NCBI GenBank assembly: GCA_947627385.1
Contig: CANQVV010000001.1
Location: 1-40,864, forward strand
Source of the DNA: an uncultured Bacilli bacterium
Lineage (GTDB): Bacteria > Bacillota_I > Bacilli_A > RF39 > UBA660
DNA length: 40,864 nt
Direction: 5' to 3'
Of this stretch, positions 34,070-40,864 are shown piece after piece (position 1 is the first letter of the stretch; the number at the start of each line of letters is the position of its first letter). The notes under the pieces are model-generated. The model saw only the letters and a program-made list of their open reading frames with translations. It searched no databases and was not told where the DNA came from. The position numbers were made by a program, and so were the translations under genes.

Positions 34070-34125
34070 AATAAATCCCTTTAATAGCCATTTATTATAT
34101 ATGCATTTTTCAATTTTTACAAGTT

Positions 34126-34482
34126 TTATTTTAATGCAATACTAACTTGCGTTGCAACATCAGATTTTAAAATAGTAGCAAGCATAGCTACACCTTGTTC
34201 TGTAAATACACGTGGTAAGTATTTTCTATGTGTTCCTCTACCATTTTTCGGAGTTTTTAAGGTCGAAATTTTCGACCTTAAAAAATTCCATTCATCATCG
34301 GACAATAACCAAGAAAATCTTTCTGGAAATTTTTGAGGATTATTTCTAACAGCTTCATTAATTCTTTTTGTTTCTACTCCATAAAGCTTTGCTAAATCAG
34401 AGTCCAGCATTACCTGTTTTCCTCTTACTTCATAAATCATATTTTCAACCTTTTCTTCTTTAACTAATGTATTTGTATTCAT
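34126..34482 (-). CDS. ORF6N-domain protein, truncated
   Basis: A 118-residue phage-type DNA-binding protein. The ORF6N domain is clear: MIYEVRGKQVMLDSDLAKLY, then TKRINEAVRNNPQKFPERF, and HRKYLPRVFTEQGVAMLATI. Homologues continue with a further helical region after a VSIxIMRAFV segment; here the frame stops at VSIALK, so the C-terminus is lost. A 15-bp perfect inverted repeat (34254-34284) lies in the coding sequence. ORF6N genes are typical of prophages and plasmids, so this is probably a stray remnant or an orphan gene between ftsW and the glycosyltransferase. A truncated regulator that still binds DNA is possible. Confidence 0.72.
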   Translation of the reverse strand: MNTNTLVKEEKVENMIYEVRGKQVMLDSDLAKLYGVETKRINEAVRNNPQKFPERFSWLLSDDEWNFLRSKISTLKTPKNGRGTHRKYLPRVFTEQGVAMLATILKSDVATQVSIALK

Positions 34483-34550
34483 ATAAATTCCCCCTTACTT
34501 TGCTTGTAACTAAAATATGCCAAACATTCGTTTTTATGTCAATTCTTGTT

Positions 34551-35636
34551 TCAATTGTTTTTAGAAATATTTAAAAGTATACCAATACTTGCCATACTAA
34601 CTAGTAAACTACTACCACCATATGATAAAAAAGGCAAAGTTACACCAGTAACTGGAATTAATCCCACTACTACCATTAAATTTAAAGCAGCTTGCACAAT
34701 AAGACCAAAAGCAAGACCAAAAGCCAAATATTTGCCAAATAAATCATTAGTTTTTAAAGATATTTTAATACCTCGATAAAAGATTACAAAAAATAATGAT
34801 GCTACAATTAAGATACCTAAAAAGCCTAATTCTTCACTTATAATAGAAAAAATAAAATCAGTTTGAGGCTCTGGTAAATAAAAATATTTTTGTCTAGATT
34901 TTAAGAATCCTTGGCCAAGAAGACCACCAGGACCAATGGCATATAAACTTTGTAAAATTTGATAACCAGAACCTAAGGGATCACTCCAAGGATTTAAGAA
35001 GCTAACTATTCTTTTCATTCGGTAAGGAGCAGCAATAATGATACCGACTATCCCTACTAAACCTACTAAACCAATTTTGACAAAAAATGAAATTTGGACA
35101 CCACTAATAAAGATTAAAACAACCAAAGTTAAAACTATAACCATAGATGTTCCAAAATCTGGTTCTAACATAATTATTAAAAAGAAAAAGCCAATTACTC
35201 CTAAAATGGGAATTACACCTTTTACAATATTTTTCATTATTCGACTATTATTAGTTAAATATTTAGAAACATAAATAATTAAACCAATTTTTGCAAATTC
35301 TGATGGTTGAATACCCAAAGAGCCTATACCAAACCAACTACGACTACCATTTCTAATACTACCAATACCTGGTATTAATACTAAAATTAAAAGGATAGCA
35401 CAAATTAATAAAATAAGATTAGCTTTTTTATAATATAAATGATAATCAATTTTAGATAAAAAATACATTATTATAAGGCCAATAACTAAAAAAATACCTT
35501 GCATTTTGGCAAATTTAAAAGCATCATTAAATTTATATTCTGCCCAGACAAAACTAGCTGAATAAATCATAATAACGCCAAAAATAGCAATAATAATTAC
35601 GGCAATTAATAAAGGCTTATCAATTCCCTTTTTAAT
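34551..35636 (-). CDS. ftsW: FtsW/RodA/SpoVE-family peptidoglycan polymerase with probable AUU start
   Basis: SEDS-family glycosyltransferase that polymerises lipid II with a partner penicillin-binding protein. Ten membrane helices are expected. Key regions are NGSRSWFGIGSLGIQPSEFAK, the PWSDPLGSGYQILQSLYAIG loop and PEPQTDFIFSIISEELGF. The first ATG (35570) falls inside helix 1 and has no ribosome binding site. In frame upstream, codons give IIKKGIDKPLLIAVIIIAIF before IMIYSAS, a normal family N-terminus, with a stop just before the two ATT codons. GGGGGG (35644-35649) is 7 nt from the ATT at 35636. I therefore propose an AUU start, giving 361 residues. It follows mraY by 26 bp; whether it is FtsW or SpoVE/RodA is open. 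Confidence 0.9.
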   Translation of the reverse strand: MKKGIDKPLLIAVIIIAIFGVIMIYSASFVWAEYKFNDAFKFAKMQGIFLVIGLIIMYFLSKIDYHLYYKKANLILLICAILLILVLIPGIGSIRNGSRSWFGIGSLGIQPSEFAKIGLIIYVSKYLTNNSRIMKNIVKGVIPILGVIGFFFLIIMLEPDFGTSMVIVLTLVVLIFISGVQISFFVKIGLVGLVGIVGIIIAAPYRMKRIVSFLNPWSDPLGSGYQILQSLYAIGPGGLLGQGFLKSRQKYFYLPEPQTDFIFSIISEELGFLGILIVASLFFVIFYRGIKISLKTNDLFGKYLAFGLAFGLIVQAALNLMVVVGLIPVTGVTLPFLSYGGSSLLVSMASIGILLNISKNN

Positions 35637-35662
35637 AATTTAACCCCCCTTTTTTTCTTTAT

Positions 35663-36655
35663 TTATAACCAAACACCATAAGTAATCGCAGCCATTGCTA
35701 AAAGTAAGCCCGCAACATAAAATAGTTTAACTATGTCACTTTCACTCCATTTTAATTCTTCAAAATGATGATGCAATGGTGCTTTTAAAAATACTTTTTT
35801 ATTAAATTTACGAATACCTATTATTTGGATAAAACTACTTAATGTTTCTATAACAAAGACACCACCAATAATAGCTAGAGATAATTCATGTCTTGTTAAT
35901 ATGGCAATAGTAGCTAAGGCACCACCTAAGGCCAAAGATCCCAAATCACCCATAAAAACATGAGCAGGATGGGAATTATAAACTAAAAAGCCAAGTAATG
36001 CTCCGACTATTAAGAAGCAAAAAATAGCTATTTCTTGATATCCTTCTAGCCAGCCGCAATTCCAAGAAATAATACCATAAGCTAAAAAGGCAATTGCGGA
36101 TAAGCCAGCACATAAACCATCTAAACCATCGGTAATATTAACGGCATTAGTTGTACCTACAAGTAAAAATAAAATAAAAATGCCAAAAGTCCAACCCAGA
36201 GGAATAACTAAATTCAAAGCTGTAAATTTTAAAATATTAGAGCCACCACTACGCATAAATAAATAGAAAAATACTAAGGCTATAATCATTTGAATTAAAA
36301 ATTTTGTTACAATCGATAAACCAGCATTATTTTTATATTTAATTTTTAAAAAATCATCAATGCCACCTAAAATTGCATAGGCTAAAAAGACAAATATTAA
36401 AATAATTATATTATAACTTATTTCAATACTGCCATTAATATATAGTAATATTAAAGAAAGAATTACTGGAAAAATAAAGATAATTCCTCCCATTGTTGGT
36501 GTGCCTTCTTTTTTTAAATGTCTTTTATTTATTTCGCGACTAACCATTTGTCCTAAATGAAATTTTTTTAACATAGGAATAAAAACAAGTCCACTAGCAA
36601 TTGCCAAAGTAAAACCTAACATCATTGCCATTGCAGCCTTAGCTAGAATTAACAT
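35663..36655 (-). CDS. mraY: Phospho-N-acetylmuramoyl-pentapeptide transferase MraY
   Basis: MraY makes lipid I from UDP-MurNAc-pentapeptide and undecaprenyl phosphate at the inner face of the membrane. About ten helices are visible, with the conserved GTPTMGGIIF, the catalytic-loop region DDFLKIKYKNNAGLS, NAVNITDGLDGL, VFMGDLGSLALGG and the C-terminal KAPLHHHFE. The GTG at 36664 is in frame, but the ATG at 36655 has GAGGTGG 5 nt upstream, giving 330 residues. It stands between the PASTA penicillin-binding protein and ftsW, as in division/cell-wall clusters, although murE and murD are not in between. Confidence 0.96.
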   Translation of the reverse strand: MLILAKAAMAMMLGFTLAIASGLVFIPMLKKFHLGQMVSREINKRHLKKEGTPTMGGIIFIFPVILSLILLYINGSIEISYNIIILIFVFLAYAILGGIDDFLKIKYKNNAGLSIVTKFLIQMIIALVFFYLFMRSGGSNILKFTALNLVIPLGWTFGIFILFLLVGTTNAVNITDGLDGLCAGLSAIAFLAYGIISWNCGWLEGYQEIAIFCFLIVGALLGFLVYNSHPAHVFMGDLGSLALGGALATIAILTRHELSLAIIGGVFVIETLSSFIQIIGIRKFNKKVFLKAPLHHHFEELKWSESDIVKLFYVAGLLLAMAAITYGVWL

Positions 36656-36736
36656 ATAATCCACCTCTTTAAATTATTATACACCACCAAATACTGCATC
36701 TTTTAGCATGAAACTTAATTTTTACATATTTTTACA

Positions 36737-38638
36737 TCAGTTTAGTAATAAAGTAATTGTTGTTTCGACACTTTGAAAAGTGTTAGCAGCCGGTGACATA
36801 TGAACTACTTTATTACCACTACCAGTATATTTAACTTTAAAATCTTTAAGCATCTTTGTAGCTTCTTCTTTACTCATACCAACTACATCGGGAACTACTA
36901 AATATTTGACATCTAAATAACTATATTCTTTTAACATTCCACCTTCTTTTTCTTTTATCCCTAAGGTTTCAATTGCCGATAACATAATATTTCTAGCAAT
37001 AGGAGCCGATACTGTACCACCATATTGTGTTACTCCTTTGGGATTATCTACTGCAACATAAACAATAACTTCGGGATCATCAGCAGGTAAAAAACCAATA
37101 AAAGATAAAATGTAATTACCAACCATATACTTACCATTAGCAACTTTTTGAGCCGTTCCGGTTTTACCACCTACTCGATAATTTTCAATATAAGCATTTT
37201 TTCCTGTACCATTAGCCACTACACTTTCTAAAACAAATCTAGCTGTGGCACTTGTTTCTTTACTAATTACTTTTCTTTTAGTTTGTTTTTTATTTTCATA
37301 AATAATAGATTTACTACTATCATCAATAATACTTTTAACAACATAAGGGGTATTTAAATAACCACCATTAATAACAGCTGATACCGCTGTTATTTGTTGG
37401 ATGGGCGTTACACTTATTCCTTGGCCAAAAGCAGTTGTAGCAAGCTCTACGGGTCCCATATCCTTATTTTGAAATAAAATACCATTACCCTCACCATTTA
37501 AATCAATTCCTGTTTTAGAACCAAAACCAAATTTACGAATATAACTCATCAATTTTTCTACCCCTAGTTTATTTCCTAAGGAAACAAAACCAGGGTTACA
37601 AGAATTTTCAACTACTTCTAAGTATGTTTGTGTACCATGGCCACCATGTTTCCAACAATGTAAAGTGGCACCATCAACAGTAATTGCTCCGGTATCTGTA
37701 AAGGTATCTTTAAATAAATCGACAGTTTTTTCTTCTATACTACTAGCCAAAGTAATTATTTTGAATGTAGATCCTGGTTCATAAGTCATCCAAATAGGTA
37801 AATTACGATTAATTACTTCTTCACTAAATTGTTGATAATTATCGGGATCAAAAGATGGTTTACTGCCCATAGCTAATATTTCTCCACTTTTAGGATTCAT
37901 TACAATAGCTAAGGCATGTTCAGAATTATATTTATCCATAGCATTATTTATTTCATTATCGACAGCCTTAATAAGTTCAATATCTAAGGTAAGTTTTAAG
38001 GTCATCCCCGGAGAGGGAGCTACATAACTATCTGGTAGTTCTAGTTTATTACCTTTACCATCACTATAATATTTAAGTTCACCATTTGTACCAGTTAAAT
38101 ATTTATCATAGGTAAGTTCTAAGCCAGATAAACCTTGATTATCACTACCAACAAAGCCAATAATATGCGCAAGTGTTTCTCCATAAGGATAATATCTTTT
38201 AGAATCAACTACTAAGTATACACCATCATAACCAAGTTTATCTATCTTATCAGCTACTTCACTATCTATATCCATACCTTTTCTAATAATTTCCATACTA
38301 CTATGTTTAGAGACATATTTATAAACATCATCATAATCACAATTTAGAATTTCTGCTATATCTTTTGCCACTTTTTCTTTATCTTTAATTTGATTTGGAA
38401 CAACATAAATTGTTGTAGTTACTAAACTAGTAGCAAGTATATTACCATTTCTATCAACTATATCTCCTCTTGGTGCATTAATAGTCATTTTTCTGCTCCA
38501 TAGATCTTCGGTAATTTTAGAAAGCTTATTATAAGATATTACTTGAATATAAAATACTTTACCTATTACTAATAATAAAATTATAATTACTACTAAAAAT
38601 GTAAAACGTATTCTAATATGAATATCATTAAAAAACAT
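36737..38638 (-). CDS. Class B penicillin-binding protein with PASTA domain (PBP2B/SpoVD type)
   Basis: A 633-residue transpeptidase that crosslinks septal or spore peptidoglycan. One N-terminal helix (about residues 10-35), a dimerisation region with APRGDIVDRNGNILA, then the transpeptidase domain. Motifs are SxxK in EPGSTFKI (Ser290), SxN in VENSCNPGF and KTG in VGGKTGTAQK. A single PASTA domain (VPDVVGMSKEEATKMLK) forms the C-terminus. The ATG at 38638 is preferred to the GTG codons 12 bp upstream. The start codon lies within a 17-bp perfect inverted repeat. The partner SEDS protein is probably the ftsW homologue downstream. PBP2B and SpoVD cannot be separated by eye. Confidence 0.95.
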   Translation of the reverse strand: MFFNDIHIRIRFTFLVVIIILLLVIGKVFYIQVISYNKLSKITEDLWSRKMTINAPRGDIVDRNGNILATSLVTTTIYVVPNQIKDKEKVAKDIAEILNCDYDDVYKYVSKHSSMEIIRKGMDIDSEVADKIDKLGYDGVYLVVDSKRYYPYGETLAHIIGFVGSDNQGLSGLELTYDKYLTGTNGELKYYSDGKGNKLELPDSYVAPSPGMTLKLTLDIELIKAVDNEINNAMDKYNSEHALAIVMNPKSGEILAMGSKPSFDPDNYQQFSEEVINRNLPIWMTYEPGSTFKIITLASSIEEKTVDLFKDTFTDTGAITVDGATLHCWKHGGHGTQTYLEVVENSCNPGFVSLGNKLGVEKLMSYIRKFGFGSKTGIDLNGEGNGILFQNKDMGPVELATTAFGQGISVTPIQQITAVSAVINGGYLNTPYVVKSIIDDSSKSIIYENKKQTKRKVISKETSATARFVLESVVANGTGKNAYIENYRVGGKTGTAQKVANGKYMVGNYILSFIGFLPADDPEVIVYVAVDNPKGVTQYGGTVSAPIARNIMLSAIETLGIKEKEGGMLKEYSYLDVKYLVVPDVVGMSKEEATKMLKDFKVKYTGSGNKVVHMSPAANTFQSVETTITLLLN

Positions 38639-38669
38639 ATTATTCACCACTTAATAATATGTTTTTTAA
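38628..38669 (-). promoter_or_regulatory. 17-bp perfect inverted repeat covering the PBP start codon
   Basis: Arms at 38628-38644 and 38653-38669 are perfectly complementary, separated by 8 nt. In the minus-strand transcript the loop is AAGUGGUG, which contains the presumed ribosome binding sequence, while the AUG lies in the 3' arm, followed by U6. It can act as a terminator for the upstream surface-protein transcript, as a start-codon-sequestering hairpin, or both. Confidence 0.6.
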
Positions 38670-38725
38670 CTAACTTATATTAATCAGCAATATTTGTTGC
38701 TAAAATTAATTTCGAATTAATATTT

Positions 38726-40081
38726 TTAATTATTAAACTTATACCATAAAAGTAAATTAGATTTATCTACCGGATTTGGTATATTTGTATAATTTGCTTT
38801 AATTTCTTCTTCACTTAATGCTCGATCAAATATTAAGGCATCACTGAATGTAACATATGAAAAGTTACCATGAACTTTTTTTTCAGGATTAGCACCGAGA
38901 AAAATTGGTAAAACAGAGGCTATTATATTACCAGTAATTGGATAATTAGCTGTTTCTACTCCATTAATATATATTTTTATTGTTTGACCATCATATGTTG
39001 CTACTAATGTATACCAAGTACCAATTTTTATGTCTGTATTGGATTTTATAATTTTATATGTACCAATCTGTGCTATAAAACATAAATAATCAGAACAGTT
39101 AACATCACGATAAGCAAAGCCAAGGCCAGCACCTTCCCAGTTATTAAAAATACTTTGATTTTCTACATCATTATTTATTCTAACCCTTGTTATTAACGAA
39201 ACTGCATTTTTAAAATCATGATAGGCAAGTCCTGCATCAACATATCCTTTTTTATTTTCATCACTGGTTGTTATTCCTTCATTATCTAATTTAACTATAT
39301 TATAAGCTATTCCAACATTACCATTGCCACTTAAATCTTCTATTATTGTTTCTCCTAAATTGGTTATGACACTGATGGCACTCTTAAATGTTTGACCTTT
39401 GGTACTATTATCATAACTACTTTGATGACTCACTCCACTTTTCTCTACTCCTGTCGATAAATCATACATTCCTGTATCCCCTTCATAATAATCTACCCAT
39501 AAATATATTTTATAAGTATTAGTTGTATTTCCTTCAATACTGGTTCCATCTATTACATAACTTTCTCTATTATTATAACTACTAGTAGCACTTTTACTAT
39601 TTAATTCTTTATTTAATAATTCTGATGTTGTATTTCCTGTGGGTAACATTTGTAAACTAGTTAAATAATTGGGTTTCTTCCAAACTACTTCACTTTCTGT
39701 ACCTATCTTTTTCTTAACTTGATATCTTATTTTACTACTTGCTATACTACTTTCTCCACTTTTTGTTAATGTTGTTAAGATTAACGAATAACTTACTTTA
39801 TTACTACAATTATTTTTTACTTGTACTTCAACGGGATTGGTTATTGTTGATGTAGCATAACTATCTGTTACTGGATAATTAAATGGCAAACTAATATTAC
39901 CACTACTATCATTGGCTATACTTATATCTATACAATCGGTTGTTGTTGTTATAGTTGAATTAGCTATACTTCCTGTTACATTTACTTGAAAATAGGCATA
40001 TGTACTTGTTACTGTTACTATTATTAATAATACTACAAACATTACTGCATACATTAGATATTTTTTGTTACTTTCTTTCAT
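38726..40081 (-). CDS. SipW/TasA-like surface protein with LamG-type domain
   Basis: A 451-residue exported protein. The N-terminus (MKESNKKYLMYAVMFVVLLI, then TSTYAYFQVNVTGSIANSTI) has the helix-AYF pattern of SipW-processed camelysin/TasA-like proteins. A beta-rich, Ser/Thr/Asn-rich region (about 40-250) follows, with Cys pairs. Residues about 265-450 form a concanavalin/LamG-like jelly roll (AVSLITRVRIN, IGTWYTLVATYDGQTIKIYI, ALIFDRALSEEEI). The start could also be the GTG at 40087, nearer to GAGGAG. No LPXTG is seen, so attachment would be by the N-terminal helix or assembly. The poly-G promoter lies about 170 bp upstream, so expression is probably switchable. Confidence 0.8.
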   Translation of the reverse strand: MKESNKKYLMYAVMFVVLLIIVTVTSTYAYFQVNVTGSIANSTITTTTDCIDISIANDSSGNISLPFNYPVTDSYATSTITNPVEVQVKNNCSNKVSYSLILTTLTKSGESSIASSKIRYQVKKKIGTESEVVWKKPNYLTSLQMLPTGNTTSELLNKELNSKSATSSYNNRESYVIDGTSIEGNTTNTYKIYLWVDYYEGDTGMYDLSTGVEKSGVSHQSSYDNSTKGQTFKSAISVITNLGETIIEDLSGNGNVGIAYNIVKLDNEGITTSDENKKGYVDAGLAYHDFKNAVSLITRVRINNDVENQSIFNNWEGAGLGFAYRDVNCSDYLCFIAQIGTYKIIKSNTDIKIGTWYTLVATYDGQTIKIYINGVETANYPITGNIIASVLPIFLGANPEKKVHGNFSYVTFSDALIFDRALSEEEIKANYTNIPNPVDKSNLLLWYKFNN

Positions 40082-40241
40082 ACTCACAATACTCCTCTTT
40101 TTATTATGGATAATTATTACTTTTTAATGTATATCTTACTTTTTTATTTTATCACATTTATCGTATTTATGTATATATTGTTTTTTCTATTTTGTTATAT
40201 TATGTAAATATTTTTGTTATTATCTTTTATATAATTTACCT

Positions 40242-40289
40242 CTTTCTACTTTACAAGGTAATTATATAATACCCCCCCCCGGTGTCAAG
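40242..40289 (-). promoter_or_regulatory. Poly-G spacer promoter (right copy), upstream of the surface-protein gene
   Basis: TTGACA (40283-40288) and TATAAT (40261-40266) on the minus strand with a 16-bp spacer containing G9 (C40272-C40280). Sequence similarity to the left copy extends beyond the promoter into the first 20 transcribed bases (CTTRTAAARTAGRAAG, R = A or G). The leader from here to the surface-protein start is about 170 nt, very AT-rich, with no gene. A Shine-Dalgarno-like GAGG early in the leader has no ATG after it, so the original downstream start may have been lost. Confidence 0.75.
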
Positions 40290-40293
40290 TGTC

Positions 40294-40309
40294 ACATAAT
40301 AAATTATGT
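40294..40309. repeat. Right-end hairpin of the IS200-type element
   Basis: ACATAA-TAAA-TTATGT forms a 6-bp stem just after the transposase stop codon. IS200/IS605 elements carry subterminal hairpins in place of inverted repeats. The element edge is probably between here and the -35 hexamer at 40288, so the insertion lies immediately upstream of the poly-G promoter. Confidence 0.6.
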
Positions 40310-40313
40310 AAAC

Positions 40314-40733
40314 TCACCCTACTATCTTGAATGTCTCCTCATATTCATCTGATTGATTTTCTATATATTCTTTTATTATTGTATTACTTACTTCTCCTAC
40401 ACTTCGGCAAAAATATCCTACTGCCCATAAATGTTGTCCCCAATATCTTCTTTTTAATTCTTTATATTCACTTAACAATATTTTTGATGTCTTTCCTTTT
40501 AATTGTTGCACTATTTTGGATACACATATATTTGGTGGACATGATATCAACATATGTATATGATCTCTTCCTATACTCCCCTTCATTATATTTATTCCCA
40601 TACTATTACAACTTTGTCTTATTATTTCTCTGCATCTCTCTGCTATTCTCCCTGTAAGTATTCTATATCTATATTTTGTTGTCCATACCAAATGATATTC
40701 TATTTCATATTGCACATGACTTGATTTTCTCAT
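40314..40733 (-). CDS. tnpA: IS200-family Y1 transposase TnpA
   Basis: A 139-residue single-strand DNA transposase of the IS200/IS605 family. HUH residues His58 and His60 lie in GRDHIHMLISCPP, and the catalytic tyrosine is Tyr123 in IIKEYIENQ. The opening segment (EYHLVWTTKYR) and WGQHLWAVGYFCRSVG are highly typical. All catalytic residues are intact, so the protein could be active. There is no tnpB partner, as in IS200 itself. GAGGCGG is 8 nt upstream of the ATG and is complementary to part of the left-end hairpin region, a known type of translational control in IS200. Confidence 0.95.
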   Translation of the reverse strand: MRKSSHVQYEIEYHLVWTTKYRYRILTGRIAERCREIIRQSCNSMGINIMKGSIGRDHIHMLISCPPNICVSKIVQQLKGKTSKILLSEYKELKRRYWGQHLWAVGYFCRSVGEVSNTIIKEYIENQSDEYEETFKIVG

Positions 40734-40786
40734 TATTATTTCCGCCTCTTTTTTGCACTCTATTATATCACAGATTATTTTTTTGC

Positions 40787-40864
40787 GGCAATAAATTGCC
40801 TCTAAACCCTGAAAGGGTTTACGTGCTGAAGCACGTGGCCTGAACCTATTACCGCCAGGCGGGG
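40787..40864 (-). repeat. Left-end/leader hairpin array of the IS200-type element
   Basis: Four hairpins occur in series: GGCAA-TAAA-TTGCC (40787-40800), AAACCCT-GAA-AGGGTTT (40804-40820), ACGTGC-TGAA-GCACGT (40821-40836) and CCGCC-A-GGCGG (40852-40862). They are upstream of tnpA and GC-rich compared with the rest of the window. They match the subterminal palindromes expected at an IS200 left end; the actual tip lies at or just beyond the window edge. The last one can alternatively pair with the tnpA ribosome binding site GGCGG at 40742-40746. Confidence 0.65.

Noticed and set aside
58..40289. The two poly-G modules as recombination sites for inversion
   Set aside because: They have the same orientation, so recombination would delete about 40 kb with essential genes; slippage is the simpler mechanism.
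40331..40657. 108-residue plus-strand hydrophobic frame
   Set aside because: It is the complement of the intact IS200 transposase.
1..40864. Mycoplasma-type genetic code (TGA as Trp)
   Set aside because: Trp is encoded by TGG in core genes and the trmH-type gene ends at TGA, so the standard bacterial code applies.
1..40864. CRISPR arrays, tRNA or rRNA genes
   Set aside because: I saw no regularly spaced direct repeats, no tRNA cloverleaf pattern and no conserved rRNA segments on either strand.

Overview
The window reads as chromosome from a very AT-rich, low-GC Gram-positive bacterium of the Bacilli/Firmicutes type. It has a cell-wall synthesis cluster (penicillin-binding protein, mraY, ftsW), Gram-positive marker genes (lipoteichoic acid synthase, rbgA, ylbJ/ylbL homologues, a T-box leader) and a standard genetic code: TGA ends real genes and TGG encodes Trp. 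A bile-salt-hydrolase-like gene suggests a gut habitat. An RF39-like or similar uncultured gut lineage would fit, but that is an inference. Almost every gene is on the minus strand.

Reading down the minus strand from the right edge: an IS200-type element (about 40.29-40.86 kb) abuts a TTGACA-N16-TATAAT promoter whose spacer holds nine consecutive G. This promoter faces a SipW/TasA-like surface protein with a LamG-type domain (38.7-40.1 kb). Next come a PASTA-type penicillin-binding protein, mraY and an ftsW/spoVE homologue that seems to start at AUU. An ORF6N fragment, a family 8 glycosyltransferase, lemA with a DUF2207 membrane protein, recD2, an unlisted 52-residue membrane peptide and an AI-2E-type permease follow. 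A T-box leader with a GCU (Ala) specifier then precedes a small P-loop kinase and a short alaS that lacks the C-terminal domain.

The centre (15.8-24.05 kb) is a compact type VIIb secretion locus: two small WXG100-like proteins, a three-hairpin intergenic element, three more small helical WXG-like proteins, a 384-residue coiled-coil protein, EsaB/YukD and a full-length FtsK-type ATPase, EssC. EssB, EssA and EsaA are not here. A decayed tnpB lies just upstream of its promoter. After an EssC terminator, a separate promoter drives three prepilin-like genes, one carrying four Cys-paired repeats and lacking the usual Glu5. Then come divergent ylbJ- and ylbL-like genes and the translation block trmH-rimM-trmD. 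This block is separated from rplS-lepB by a frameshifted phage/plasmid polyvalent-protein remnant and a secreted CAP protein. A bile-salt-hydrolase homologue, rbgA, rnhB and ltaS complete the run.

At the left edge an ISL3-type transposase remnant ends 3 bp from the ltaS stop. Beyond it is a second copy of the same 48-bp poly-G promoter module (43/48 identical, all five differences transitions), 12 bp upstream of the start of a gene running out of the window. The two modules look like ON/OFF phase-variable promoters for surface genes and are the most distinctive signal here. The T7SS/pilin neighbourhood is the most interesting gene cluster.
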